Source: Limnohabitans sp. Rim28
GTDB taxonomy: Bacteria; Pseudomonadota; Gammaproteobacteria; Burkholderiales; Burkholderiaceae_C
Assembly: GCF_000293865.2 (NCBI RefSeq)
Contig: NZ_ALKN02000007.1
Span: forward strand, 1 to 64,000
Length of the DNA stretch: 64,000 nucleotides
Reading direction: 5' to 3'
Shown: positions 53,738-61,188 of the stretch, piece after piece
How the letters are laid out: each line of letters starts with the position of its first letter
How positions within the stretch are numbered: the first letter of the stretch is position 1
Program-made: the position numbers and the translations under genes
The notes under the pieces: generated by a model
The model's database searches: none
What the model saw: the letters and a program-made list of their open reading frames with translations, nothing else
What the model was told of the DNA's origin: nothing

Positions 53738-54595
53738 ATGAGCAGCAGAGCGTTCGCATCGGAGCCCGCAGCGTGGTGTGTGCGCACCGTGCTCCAGTTG
53801 TGCTGGCTGGTTTTCATGCTGATCGCGTTGTGGTCGGTGAGTGGGTACGCCGCTTCGCAGACGGCAGCGCCACCCGCACGCAGCTTGCCTTTGTCGCAGC
53901 TCAAATCGGGCCTGCATTATTCGGGCAAGGATGTGCAAGCCTTGCAGGCCGACGAATTTGCCAACCCCGCCCAGCTGTGGCTCAGCCAAGGCGCGCAAGC
54001 TTGGGGCCAGCCCAGTGCCGCGAACGGCAAATCGTGCGTGAGTTGCCACGGCGCAGTGGCCACCAGCATGAAAGGCGTCGCCACGCGTTACCCCGCCATC
54101 GATGCCGCCAGTGGGCGCCTGTTCAACCTCGAAGACCGCATCCACCAATGCACCACGCGCCATCAGCAAGCACCCGCACTCGCGCCCGAATCGGATGCCT
54201 TGCTGGGCTTGACCTTGCTGGTGACGCAGGCCTCCAAAGGCATGCCCTTGCGGGTGGACATTGGCGGTGCGGCGCGCGGCCACTGGCAAGCGGGGGCGAC
54301 ATTGTTTTCTCAACGCCAAGGCCAAATGAATTTGTCGTGCGCCCAATGCCATGACCACAATTTTGGGCAACGCCTGTTCACCGACCTGCTGAGCCAAGGC
54401 CAGCCCAATGGCTACCCGGTGTACCGTTTGGAATGGCAAAAACCGGGATCGCTGGAGCGGCGTTTGCGCAGTTGCTATGCCGGTATTCGCGCGGAAACCC
54501 CGCCTTGGGGTGCTTTGGAGATGCGGCAACTGGCGCTGTACCTGATGTGGCGCGGTGAGGGCTTGCCCATCGAGGTGCCGGCTGTGCGCAAGTGA
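53738..54595 (+). CDS. soxA: SoxA-like dihaem cytochrome c
   Basis: 285 residues from the ATG at 53738. A hydrophobic leader (VLQLCWLVFMLIALWSVSGYA) is followed by two CxxCH sites, CVSCH near residue 100 and CAQCH near 201, plus the conserved RSCYAGIRAE Cys (near 245) that ligates the active-site haem in SoxA. LFNLEDRIHQCTTRHQQ is also typical. With SoxX it should form the SoxXA cytochrome. The last codons and stop lie in a perfect 24-bp direct repeat (54578-54601), copied at 57271-57294. No soxB or soxCD is present. Confidence 0.9.
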   Translation: MSSRAFASEPAAWCVRTVLQLCWLVFMLIALWSVSGYAASQTAAPPARSLPLSQLKSGLHYSGKDVQALQADEFANPAQLWLSQGAQAWGQPSAANGKSCVSCHGAVATSMKGVATRYPAIDAASGRLFNLEDRIHQCTTRHQQAPALAPESDALLGLTLLVTQASKGMPLRVDIGGAARGHWQAGATLFSQRQGQMNLSCAQCHDHNFGQRLFTDLLSQGQPNGYPVYRLEWQKPGSLERRLRSCYAGIRAETPPWGALEMRQLALYLMWRGEGLPIEVPAVRK

Positions 54596-54601
54596 TCAAG
54601 C
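54578..54601. repeat. 24-bp direct repeat, left copy (island boundary)
   Basis: This copy begins CCGGCTGTGC and ends TGATCAAGC. It contains the last soxA codons and stop and, on the other strand, the brnA stop. An identical copy is at 57271-57294 next to the recQ stop. The pair brackets a 2.7-kb block of accessory genes. Confidence 0.9.
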
Positions 54602-54895
54602 CGCGACGCGCTTTCGCGTTGTCGTTCTTGGACGACCCGTCAAATTTCGCTCCACCTCCATCCGCAATGCAGCATTGATGCGCGACTGATAACCAGCCCC
54701 TTTCGACTTGAAGAACTCCAAAATATCAGCATCCAAACGAAGAGAGGTGAGCACCTTCGTGGGCGCAGCTTGAGGCCCGCGTCCACGCTTGAGCACCGGC
54801 GCACCCAGCATGTCCTCAGTCCATGCGGGATTGTCAGGATCGTTGACCTTAGCCGAGGGTTTCTTTGGCAACTTGGCGGTAGTAGCGAGCTTCAT
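54596..54895 (-). CDS. brnA: BrnA-type antitoxin
   Basis: 99 residues. The N-terminal half is unstructured and basic (KLATTAKLPKKPSAKV); the conserved core DNPAWTEDMLG, TKVLTSLRLDADILEFFKSKGAGYQSRINAALR is the BrnA ribbon-helix-helix. BrnA neutralises BrnT and represses the operon. The gene is intact, while its brnT partner is broken, so it is effectively an orphan antitoxin. Its stop lies in the island-boundary repeat. Confidence 0.87.
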   Translation of the reverse strand: MKLATTAKLPKKPSAKVNDPDNPAWTEDMLGAPVLKRGRGPQAAPTKVLTSLRLDADILEFFKSKGAGYQSRINAALRMEVERNLTGRPRTTTRKRVAA

Positions 54896-55016
54896 GTTTT
54901 TCTGCCTTTCGCAGCGATATCACGTGAGCCCCTCTCGGGCGCTCGGTATAAACCAACGAAGTCAAGCCCGTGTTCTTGATGTTCAGCTTGCGCTTTGGCT
55001 CGTGCCATGTGAGCAT
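54849..55016 (-). pseudogene. brnT: brnT toxin remnant (internal deletion and frameshift)
   Basis: A 55-codon frame beginning MLTWHEPKRKLNIK and ending SLVYTERPRGAHVISLRKA... matches the start and end of BrnT, but the centre of about 40 residues is missing. The motif HGLDFV that should follow NIK is found in the neighbouring frame, pointing to a lost base at the front edge as well. BrnT is an RNase-type toxin of about 90 residues; this product cannot fold normally. A dyad (ATCTAC/GTAGAC) near 55027-55045 is a candidate old operator. Confidence 0.72.
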
Positions 55017-55057
55017 ATTAAATTGTATCTACAAAATAAGTAGACGCAAGGTGCAAT

Positions 55058-55276
55058 TTAACGTTTGACTTGATTCCAGGAATAACCAGCTTCTGGGTCT
55101 TTCTCAAAGTCGGCCAATCGAGCTTCAAGTTCGATTTTTAAATCGGGCGAGTCCTGAATGCCGTGAGGGAAGGCAGCGATGCTTTCCCAAATCACTTCAA
55201 CGCGCTGCTTGAACGCCTGTAGCGCGACCAGATCGGGCGCGGAGCGATTCAGGTGGAGTGTTGAGCGGATTTTTTT
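55058..55276 (-). pseudogene. Addiction-module component remnant without start codon
   Basis: An open frame of 73 codons that ends ...ELEARLADFEKDPEAGYSWNQVKR, with VEVIWESIAAFPHG before it. This matches the small 'putative addiction module component' antitoxins (PF09720-like). A TAG at 55277 closes the frame upstream and no ATG or good GTG/TTG precedes the conserved part, so the 5' end seems to have been replaced by the 3' end of the TfoX-N gene. No partner toxin is present. Confidence 0.6.
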
Positions 55277-55602
55277 CTAGACCGAAGCGCCGCTGCATAG
55301 GCAAGGGACGCCCAATCCTTTGCCATCTCTGGATCGTCGAATAACTCTATGGGCGCTGAGGAGTAGGACATTTTCATGGTGGTGCCATTCTTGGTGTACT
55401 CAAAGGGCACACAACCTGCTTCTGAAAACTGCGGTGCAGACAAGGCGTCCGTCTTGAGGTAGAGGGTGTCATTGGCGACGAGGCCAATCATCAAGCCTTG
55501 GTGGTAGATGCCGTACCCACCAAACATCGGTTTTGAGTTGATCGTCCCGAACAGGCGGAAGACCTCGTGCAGGTGCTCGATGAATTGATTGACTCTCTTC
55601 AT
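55249..55602 (-). CDS. TfoX N-terminal domain protein
   Basis: 117 residues from the ATG at 55602. RLFGTINSKPMFGGYGIYHQGLMIGLVANDTLYLKTD is diagnostic for the TfoX_N fold, and APIELFDDPEMAKDWASLAYAAALRSRKK closes it. Full-length TfoX/Sxy regulates competence in gammaproteobacteria and has a second domain that is absent here; stand-alone TfoX_N proteins are of unclear function. Such proteins are common in mobile cassettes. It overlaps the remnant addiction-module frame. Confidence 0.85.
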   Translation of the reverse strand: MKRVNQFIEHLHEVFRLFGTINSKPMFGGYGIYHQGLMIGLVANDTLYLKTDALSAPQFSEAGCVPFEYTKNGTTMKMSYSSAPIELFDDPEMAKDWASLAYAAALRSRKKSAQHST

Positions 55603-55652
55603 AAGGGGGCCCAAATTGTGTTTTGAATTCTTGGTGACCGAGGGGTTGGGCC

Positions 55653-56339
55653 TCACCGCGCTGGCTGACTGCTAACGGGCGTTGCTGCGGAGGGCCCGCG
55701 TGACGGAGCGCTTAGTGTTGCCGGTGTAGGTAGTTCGTTGATTGGCACTGGCCGGGTGATGTACCCCGTGAAGATTGAAAGAAACAAGCAGGCGAGATTC
55801 ATGAAGGCTGCTGGCTTCTGCGATGGTTGCTGGCGCTCCATTCCAGGGGTGAGTAGTAGGACGTAGATCACGGCGGCCATACCGGCGAACGTGAGAAAGG
55901 AACTTGGTGGAAGTCGGAGGAAGATGGCCAAAGCTGGAACAGTGAAGAGTGCTGATAGGAATGGGCTGGTTCTACTGCCGCCTGTGACGGCAACAAGGTA
56001 ACCGACGAAGCCCAAATTGAGCACGAACACGAGAAAAATCGCTTTGCGCGCAGACATAGTGTTTATTCCAACGCCCTGGAAAAGTGGGCTCCAGATGGAA
56101 TAGAGCTCGTCCGAGATCAATAGCAAGGCGAACGATCCAAGCGCAAGGAGCGTAGTGGGAGAACGCCTTAACTGAGATGGGTGCAGTAGCCTCTCGTCGA
56201 ATGCCGAGACGGGCGACATAGCCCACCGGGGCGATTGATACAGTGTAGAAGTGACTCCCAGGATCGCTACGAACATCAGCTGTATCAAGAGCGTAGCGGC
56301 AGCTACGTTCAGAGGTTGGATTGACTGTTCGGCCGCCAT
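55653..56339 (-). CDS. Unrecognised multi-helix membrane protein
   Basis: 228 residues that I do not recognise. At least five hydrophobic segments are visible: around 12-30, 66-86, 102-120, 125-145 and 150-165. The Pro/Ser/Thr-rich C-terminus (ELPTPATLSAPSRGPSAATP) should be disordered. Codon usage and base composition look less GC-rich than the neighbours, which suggests acquisition. Its stop is followed at once by GCCCAACCCCTCGGTCA, like an integron attC left arm. The start lies five bases after the stop region of the next gene. Confidence 0.6.
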   Translation of the reverse strand: MAAEQSIQPLNVAAATLLIQLMFVAILGVTSTLYQSPRWAMSPVSAFDERLLHPSQLRRSPTTLLALGSFALLLISDELYSIWSPLFQGVGINTMSARKAIFLVFVLNLGFVGYLVAVTGGSRTSPFLSALFTVPALAIFLRLPPSSFLTFAGMAAVIYVLLLTPGMERQQPSQKPAAFMNLACLFLSIFTGYITRPVPINELPTPATLSAPSRGPSAATPVSSQPAR

Positions 56340-56343
56340 GGGG

Positions 56344-56355
56344 GTTAGGCCCCAG
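56344..56355. repeat. Core-site-like 12-mer, copy at the stop of the membrane protein gene
   Basis: GTTAGGCCCCAG on the plus strand contains the TAA stop of the gene ending at 56345. It is a perfect inverted copy of 56984-56995. GTTAGGC fits the GTTRRRY core of integron attC sites. Confidence 0.7.
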
Positions 56356-56983
56356 CCGCGAAGATGAATGTACTGCCAAGGAATGCAAGGAACAGAACAA
56401 TCTGAATCAAGGCGAACATACCCTGGGCGTTTATCGTCTTGATGAGCAGCAGGTACTTAATCTGTGGATCCCCACTGTTCCTTCTCAGATGTCGGTGTGC
56501 CATCCAACGGGCCCAAGCGGGGAAGGGTTTATAAAACTCACTTAACACGCGTTCCATTCGTACGCCAGTCTGTATGGTGATGCCCCAGAACTTTGCGCCT
56601 TCTTCAATCCGTTCGGCTTCTTCCTCGTACCGCTTTAGGTGCGCAAGAAATGTCTCCTTGACCCTCGCGCTCATCTCCTTCATGACCCTCGCCCTCAGTG
56701 CAAGGGCTTTCGCGAGGATGCCGAATACGCAGGAGAGAACGAGTAGGACTCCAGCCGTTACAAACCCTTCTCTTGTGATGAGCGGAATCAACTGGTCTGC
56801 ATTCGACACTACAAAGCCACCAACTGCAGCAGTCCCAAGTAGGAGCCATGTTGAGAATGAGTCGATAGGCTCGCTCGCAACCACTGCAGCCTCGAACATT
56901 GATGAGACGATCGCGTTCTCGGTGTTTTCTTGCGCAAGGCGGTGCCATTCGCGGAGCGGCGCGGTGCGGGGATCGTCTGTCAT
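56345..56983 (-). CDS. Unrecognised membrane-anchored protein
   Basis: 212 residues from the ATG at 56983 (MTDDPRTAPLREWHRLAQ). Two helices at about 47-65 and 76-98 are followed by a charged coiled-coil-like stretch (MKEMSARVKETFLAHLKRYEEEAERIEEG) and a last helix at the C-terminus (MFALIQIVLFLAFLGSTFIF). I do not know the family. A perfect 12-bp inverted repeat with GTTAGGC cores borders the gene exactly at start and stop, which is how a gene cassette would sit. Composition is less GC-rich than core genes. Confidence 0.6.
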   Translation of the reverse strand: MTDDPRTAPLREWHRLAQENTENAIVSSMFEAAVVASEPIDSFSTWLLLGTAAVGGFVVSNADQLIPLITREGFVTAGVLLVLSCVFGILAKALALRARVMKEMSARVKETFLAHLKRYEEEAERIEEGAKFWGITIQTGVRMERVLSEFYKPFPAWARWMAHRHLRRNSGDPQIKYLLLIKTINAQGMFALIQIVLFLAFLGSTFIFAAGA

Positions 56984-57028
56984 CTGGGGCCTAACGTGAT
57001 GTAGACCGCAAAACCCGGCGGATACATC
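56984..57028. repeat. Core-site-like 12-mer plus hairpin upstream of the membrane protein
   Basis: CTGGGGCCTAAC (56984-56995) is the inverted partner of 56344-56355 and abuts the gene start. A hairpin GATGTAGACCGC (56998-57009) with GCGGATACATC (57018-57028) follows directly. A complete attC (two core sites around such a hairpin) is not demonstrated because no second core was found beyond it. Confidence 0.55.
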
Positions 57029-57270
57029 CGAACCCAGTCGATACATCCTGTGAAAGAAATTGTGACAAATGGCGTGCAGCAAGGCTTTGGGGCTTGCATG
57101 TTGTTATTCCATGAAGGTATGAATTTCCCATGAAACCCGGTGTTCCCTTTTTTATTCCACCCGCTGACTGATCCAACTGCGCGCATGGATTCTGAGTAAG
57201 CACTATATGTTGAAAACCCCAATTTTCAACTTAATCAGATTCTTTTTTATCCAATTCAATGCCCATTTGC
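57029..57270. other. Gene-poor right end of the accessory island
   Basis: About 240 bp of less GC-rich DNA. A minus-strand frame of about 80 codons crosses it, but only a TTG opens it and no family is recognised, so I do not call a gene. A hairpin GTTGAAAA/TTTTCAAC lies at 57209-57230. A TGCCCAT at 57260-57266 also occurs just before the left repeat, hinting that the duplicated soxA end was a little longer. Confidence 0.5.
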
Positions 57271-57294
57271 CCGGCTGTGCGCAAGTGATCAAGC
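57271..57294. repeat. 24-bp direct repeat, right copy (island boundary)
   Basis: Identical to 54578-54601. It carries a second copy of the last soxA codons and stop, and overlaps the recQ stop codon (57289-57291). Joining the flanks at one copy would put soxA and recQ convergent with overlapping stops. Confidence 0.9.
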
Positions 57295-59172
57295 TGCCCC
57301 GTTGCACACCCGCAGCACTTGCGGGCCATAGGCCTCGAGCTTCTTGACGCCCAGGCCGCTGATGCCTTGCAGCTGGACCAGGCTTTGGGGTGCGGCCTCG
57401 GCAATGGCGGCCAGCGTCGCATCGTGGAAGATGACATACGCGGGCAGGTTGTGTTCTTTGGCCACTTCGGCGCGCCAGGCCTTGAGGTTGATGTAGCGCA
57501 CCATCGCGTCTTGCCCCAGGTTGGCGGCGGCGGGGGATGGGGCGCTGCGGCTGCGCGTGCGTTTGTCGGCGCGTTGGCTGGTGCTCTCGCGCAGCTGCAC
57601 CGGTACATCGCCCTTCAGCACGGCGCGCGAGCCTTCGGTCAGGTGCAGGGTGCTGAAGCCTTCTTCGGTGTGCACATGCAGCGCGCCAATGGCGATCAGC
57701 TGGCGCATCACGGCGCGCAGTTGCTGCTCGCTGTACTCGGCCCCCACACCAAAGGTGCTGATGCTCTCGTGGCCGCGTTGCGCCACTTTCTCGGTTTTTT
57801 TGCCGCGCACGATGTCCATGGTGTGCGCTGCGCCAAAGCTGTGGCCGCTGGCCTGGTGGCAGCGGTACACGGTGGACAGCAGTTTGCGCGCCGCATCGGT
57901 GCCGTCCCACACTTCGGGCGGGTTCAGGCAGTTGTCGCAGTTGCCGCAATAGGGCATGTACACGCCTGCCCCGGTGTCCGTTTGTCCGGGGTAGATTTCG
58001 TCGAAATATTTCAGCAGGCGCACGCGTCGGCAGTCGGTGGCCTCGGCCAAACCCAGCAGGGCGTCGAGCTTGCCGCGCATGACCTGTTTGAACTCTTCGC
58101 CCGCCGGGCTTTCGTCGATCATGCGGCGCTGGTTCACCACATCTTGCAGGCCATAGGCCATCCACGCGTCCGACGCCAGCCCATCGCGCCCGGCGCGCCC
58201 GGTCTCTTGGTAATAGCCTTCGATGTTTTTGGGCATGTCCAAGTGCGCCACAAAGCGCACATCGGGTTTGTCGATGCCCATGCCGAACGCGATGGTGGCC
58301 ACCATCACCACGCCCTCTTCGCGCAAAAACTCGTTCTGGTGGCGCTGGCGCATCTCGGGGGGCAGCCCCGCGTGATAAGGCAGCGCATGGACGCCCGCCT
58401 CGCACAGCATGGCCGCAATCTCTTCCACCCGTTTGCGCGATTGGCAATACACCACGCCCGCGGCTTCGGGGTGGTCGCGCTCAATGAAGCGCAGCAGCTG
58501 GGTGCTGGCTTCTTTTTTCTCAACGATGGTGTAACGGATGTTGGGCCGGTCAAAGCTGCTGATGAACAGCTGGGCGCTTTGCAGTTGCAGCCGCTCGATG
58601 ATGTCGGCGCGCGTCAGCGCATCGGCCGTGGCCGTGAGCGCCACACGCGGCACGCTGGGGTAGCGCTCGTGCAGCACCGTCAGGCCCCGGTATTCGGGCC
58701 TGAAGTCGTGGCCCCACTGGCTCACGCAATGCGCTTCGTCGATGGCAAACAGGCTGAGCAGGCCGCGCTCTTGCAGCGAATCCATCTGCGCCAAAAAACG
58801 GGCATTGGTCACGCGCTCGGGTGCGGCATAGAGCAGTGTGATTTCGCCGCGCAACAAGCGTCGTTCTATGTCAGATGCTTCTTCGCTCGTCAGGGTGGAG
58901 TTCAAAAAAGCGGCGTTCACGCCCGCCTCGTGCAGCGCGCCCACCTGGTCGTGCATCAGCGCGATCAGCGGCGAGACCACCACCGTGATGCCGTGGCCAG
59001 CCCGCTGGCGTGCAATGGCCGGAATTTGGTAGCACAGCGACTTGCCCCCGCCCGTGGGCATGAGCACCAGCGCATCGCCCCCGGCGGCCACATGGTCAAT
59101 GATGGCCTGCTGCGGTCCGCGAAAGGCGTCGTAGCCAAAGACTTCGCGCAGGATGGGGAGGTGGGGGGACAC
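57289..59172 (-). CDS. recQ: ATP-dependent DNA helicase RecQ
   Basis: 627 residues, standard for RecQ. Walker [13 protein letters not shown] is near 40-50, the DExH box [20 protein letters not shown] near 145, and GRAGRDG the motif VI Arg finger. The zinc-binding RQC part is seen in [12 protein letters not shown] and YCGNCDNCL, and a C-terminal HRDC domain covers the last ~80 residues. It unwinds recombination and fork intermediates. It is convergent with soxA across the accessory island. Confidence 0.95.
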   Translation of the reverse strand: MSPHLPILREVFGYDAFRGPQQAIIDHVAAGGDALVLMPTGGGKSLCYQIPAIARQRAGHGITVVVSPLIALMHDQVGALHEAGVNAAFLNSTLTSEEASDIERRLLRGEITLLYAAPERVTNARFLAQMDSLQERGLLSLFAIDEAHCVSQWGHDFRPEYRGLTVLHERYPSVPRVALTATADALTRADIIERLQLQSAQLFISSFDRPNIRYTIVEKKEASTQLLRFIERDHPEAAGVVYCQSRKRVEEIAAMLCEAGVHALPYHAGLPPEMRQRHQNEFLREEGVVMVATIAFGMGIDKPDVRFVAHLDMPKNIEGYYQETGRAGRDGLASDAWMAYGLQDVVNQRRMIDESPAGEEFKQVMRGKLDALLGLAEATDCRRVRLLKYFDEIYPGQTDTGAGVYMPYCGNCDNCLNPPEVWDGTDAARKLLSTVYRCHQASGHSFGAAHTMDIVRGKKTEKVAQRGHESISTFGVGAEYSEQQLRAVMRQLIAIGALHVHTEEGFSTLHLTEGSRAVLKGDVPVQLRESTSQRADKRTRSRSAPSPAAANLGQDAMVRYINLKAWRAEVAKEHNLPAYVIFHDATLAAIAEAAPQSLVQLQGISGLGVKKLEAYGPQVLRVCNGAA

Positions 59173-59240
59173 GGGGGATTGACGGCTTTTTGAAGGCTTG
59201 ATTGTCCGCTATTGATGGGTCGGATTTTTGCGGGTGTGGT

Positions 59241-59326
59241 GTGGGTGGGCGAGGGCGGGCACAGGGTTCCTCATGAGGCGGGGGTACGCCAAAATCGTCA
59301 CCCTCTGCCCGCCCTCACCCACCCAC
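59241..59326. repeat. 27-bp imperfect inverted repeat upstream of queC
   Basis: Arms 59241-59267 and 59300-59326 are inverted with 25 of 27 matches and a 32-nt loop that itself holds the palindrome CCTCATGAGG (59269-59278). The arms are G-rich (GTGGGTGGG start). It lies 43 bp before queC in the 196-bp recQ-queC gap. It might act as a cruciform, a leader structure for queC or a terminator without a T-run. Confidence 0.75.
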
Positions 59327-59368
59327 AGCAGACGATGGGCTTCGCGCCTGCGTTTACCATCCTTCCCC

Positions 59369-60088
59369 ATGTACACATCCGCTCTTGTTCTGTTTTCTGG
59401 TGGCCAAGACTCCACCACCTGCCTGGCCCATGCTTTGAGCCGTTACGAACGGGTCGAAACCCTGGCGTTTGATTACGGCCAGCGCCACAAGGTCGAGTTG
59501 GATGCCCGGCTGAACGTGTTGGCCGCCATCAAGGCGCGCTTTCCGGCTTGGGCCCCTAAGATGGGCGAGGACCACCTGCTGGACGCGGGCATTTTGGGGC
59601 AGATCAGCGAAACGTCTTTGACCCGCGACACCGCCATTGAGATGGAAAGCTCGGGCCTGCCTAACACCTTTGTGCCGGGGCGCAACCTGCTGTTCCTCAC
59701 GCTGGCGGCGGCTTTGGCTTATCGCCGGGGTTTGCAGGTCATCGTCACCGGCGTGTGCGAGACCGATTTTTCGGGCTATCCGGATTGCCGCGACGACACC
59801 ATGAAGGCCATGCAGGTGGCCCTGTCCCTGGGCATGGACCGCAAGCTGCTGATCGAAACGCCGCTCATGTGGATCGACAAGGCACAGACCTGGCAACTGG
59901 CGCACGATCTGGGCCAACAAGCCGACCCGGCGCAAGGTGGGCAGGCGCTGGTGGACTTGATCGTGGAGCACACCCACACCTGCTATCTGGGCGATCGTAC
60001 GCAGCGCCACGATTGGGGTTATGGCTGCGGCCAGTGCCCGGCATGCCAGTTGCGGGCAGCGGGCTTTGCGCGGTTTCAAAAAAACTGA
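59369..60088 (+). CDS. queC: 7-cyano-7-deazaguanine synthase
   Basis: 239 residues from the ATG at 59369. [13 protein letters not shown] is the PP-loop, and the zinc site is formed by Cys residues in HTCYLGD and [13 protein letters not shown]. QueC converts carboxy-deazaguanine to preQ0 for queuosine tRNA modification. [13 protein letters not shown] is another hallmark. The upstream frame extension is spurious. It is followed by the MetH N-terminal unit gene 25 bp later. Confidence 0.95.
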   Translation: MYTSALVLFSGGQDSTTCLAHALSRYERVETLAFDYGQRHKVELDARLNVLAAIKARFPAWAPKMGEDHLLDAGILGQISETSLTRDTAIEMESSGLPNTFVPGRNLLFLTLAAALAYRRGLQVIVTGVCETDFSGYPDCRDDTMKAMQVALSLGMDRKLLIETPLMWIDKAQTWQLAHDLGQQADPAQGGQALVDLIVEHTHTCYLGDRTQRHDWGYGCGQCPACQLRAAGFARFQKN

Positions 60089-60113
60089 AACCCCAACTTT
60101 TACAATACAGCCC

Positions 60114-61160
60114 ATGAAGACCCCCGTTTACACCCGCGCCCAAGCGCTGCCCGAGATCCTTAAAAACCGCATCGCCATCCTCGATGGGGCCATGGGCACC
60201 ATGATTCAGCGTTTCAAACTGTCTGAGGCCGATTACCGGGGTGAGCGTTTCAAGGACTTCCCCAAAGACGTCAAGGGCAACAACGAGTTGCTGAGCCTGA
60301 CCCGGCCTGACGTGATCCGTGACATCCATGAAGGCTATTTGGCCGCCGGCGCCGACATGATCGAGACCAACACCTTTGGCGCGACCACCATCGCCCAGGC
60401 CGACTACGACATGCAGCACCTGACCCGCGAGATGAACCTGCAGTCCGCCAAATTGGCCCGCGCCGCTTGCGACAAGTTTTCTACGCCCGACAAGCCCCGC
60501 TATGTGGTGGGCGCTTTGGGCCCCACGCCCAAGACCGCCAGCATCAGCCCCGATGTGAACGACGCCGGTGCCCGCAACGTGACCTTTGAAGAACTGCGCG
60601 CCGCCTATTACGAGCAGGTCGAGGCTTTGGTCGAAGGCGGCTCGGATGTGCTGCTGGTCGAAACGATTTTTGACACGCTCAACGCCAAGGCCGCGCTGTT
60701 TGCCATTGAGGAATTTTTTGAAGCCAGTGGCGAGCGCCTGCCTCTCATCATCAGCGGCACCGTGACCGACGCATCGGGCCGGATTTTGAGTGGCCAGACC
60801 GTCACCGCCTTTTGGCACAGCGTGCGCCACGCCCAGCCCCTGGCCATTGGCCTGAACTGCGCTTTGGGTGCCACGCTGATGCGCCCCTACATCCAAGAGC
60901 TGAACAAGGTCGCAGGCGACACCTTCATCAGCTGCTACCCCAACGCCGGTTTGCCCAACCCCATGAGCGACACCGGCTTTGACGAAACCCCCGAAGTCAC
61001 CAGCCGCCTGCTGCACGAGTTTGCGGCCGAAGGCCTGGTCAACATCGTGGGTGGCTGCTGCGGCACCACGCCTGAGCACATCGGCGCGATCAGCAAAGCG
61101 GTCAGCCCGCTGGCGCCGCGTGGTGTGCACGGGGGCTTCTTTTACAAAGAAGCGGCCTGA
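60114..61160 (+). CDS. metH: Homocysteine-binding unit of methionine synthase (split MetH)
   Basis: 348 residues corresponding only to the N-terminal homocysteine S-methyltransferase domain of Met[13 protein letters not shown] opens it and the zinc cysteines are in GLNCALG and [11 protein letters not shown]. Full MetH has about 1200 residues with folate, cobalamin and activation domains; burkholderialean genomes often carry the enzyme as two genes, but the second is not next to this one. A TACAAT at 60101-60106 lies so close to the ATG that a leaderless transcript is possible. Confidence 0.9.
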   Translation: MKTPVYTRAQALPEILKNRIAILDGAMGTMIQRFKLSEADYRGERFKDFPKDVKGNNELLSLTRPDVIRDIHEGYLAAGADMIETNTFGATTIAQADYDMQHLTREMNLQSAKLARAACDKFSTPDKPRYVVGALGPTPKTASISPDVNDAGARNVTFEELRAAYYEQVEALVEGGSDVLLVETIFDTLNAKAALFAIEEFFEASGERLPLIISGTVTDASGRILSGQTVTAFWHSVRHAQPLAIGLNCALGATLMRPYIQELNKVAGDTFISCYPNAGLPNPMSDTGFDETPEVTSRLLHEFAAEGLVNIVGGCCGTTPEHIGAISKAVSPLAPRGVHGGFFYKEAA

Positions 61161-61178
61161 TCGGTCACGCTCAGGCCG
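61153..61178. terminator. Possible bidirectional terminator after metH unit
   Basis: CGGCCTGA and TCAGGCCG form an 8-bp stem with a 10-nt loop overlapping the metH stop. Only short T-tracts follow, so termination would be weak. Confidence 0.4.
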
Positions 61179-61188
61179 TTCAGGTCAT

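Noticed and set aside
56980-57222. An 80-codon minus-strand frame in the right end of the island
   Set aside because: It opens only with TTG, resembles no family and crosses a hairpin; kept as a note on the gene-poor segment rather than a gene.
57203-58447. A 414-codon minus-strand frame over recQ
   Set aside because: Arg/Pro-rich low-complexity translation in a shifted frame of the strongly supported recQ gene; a GC-rich shadow.
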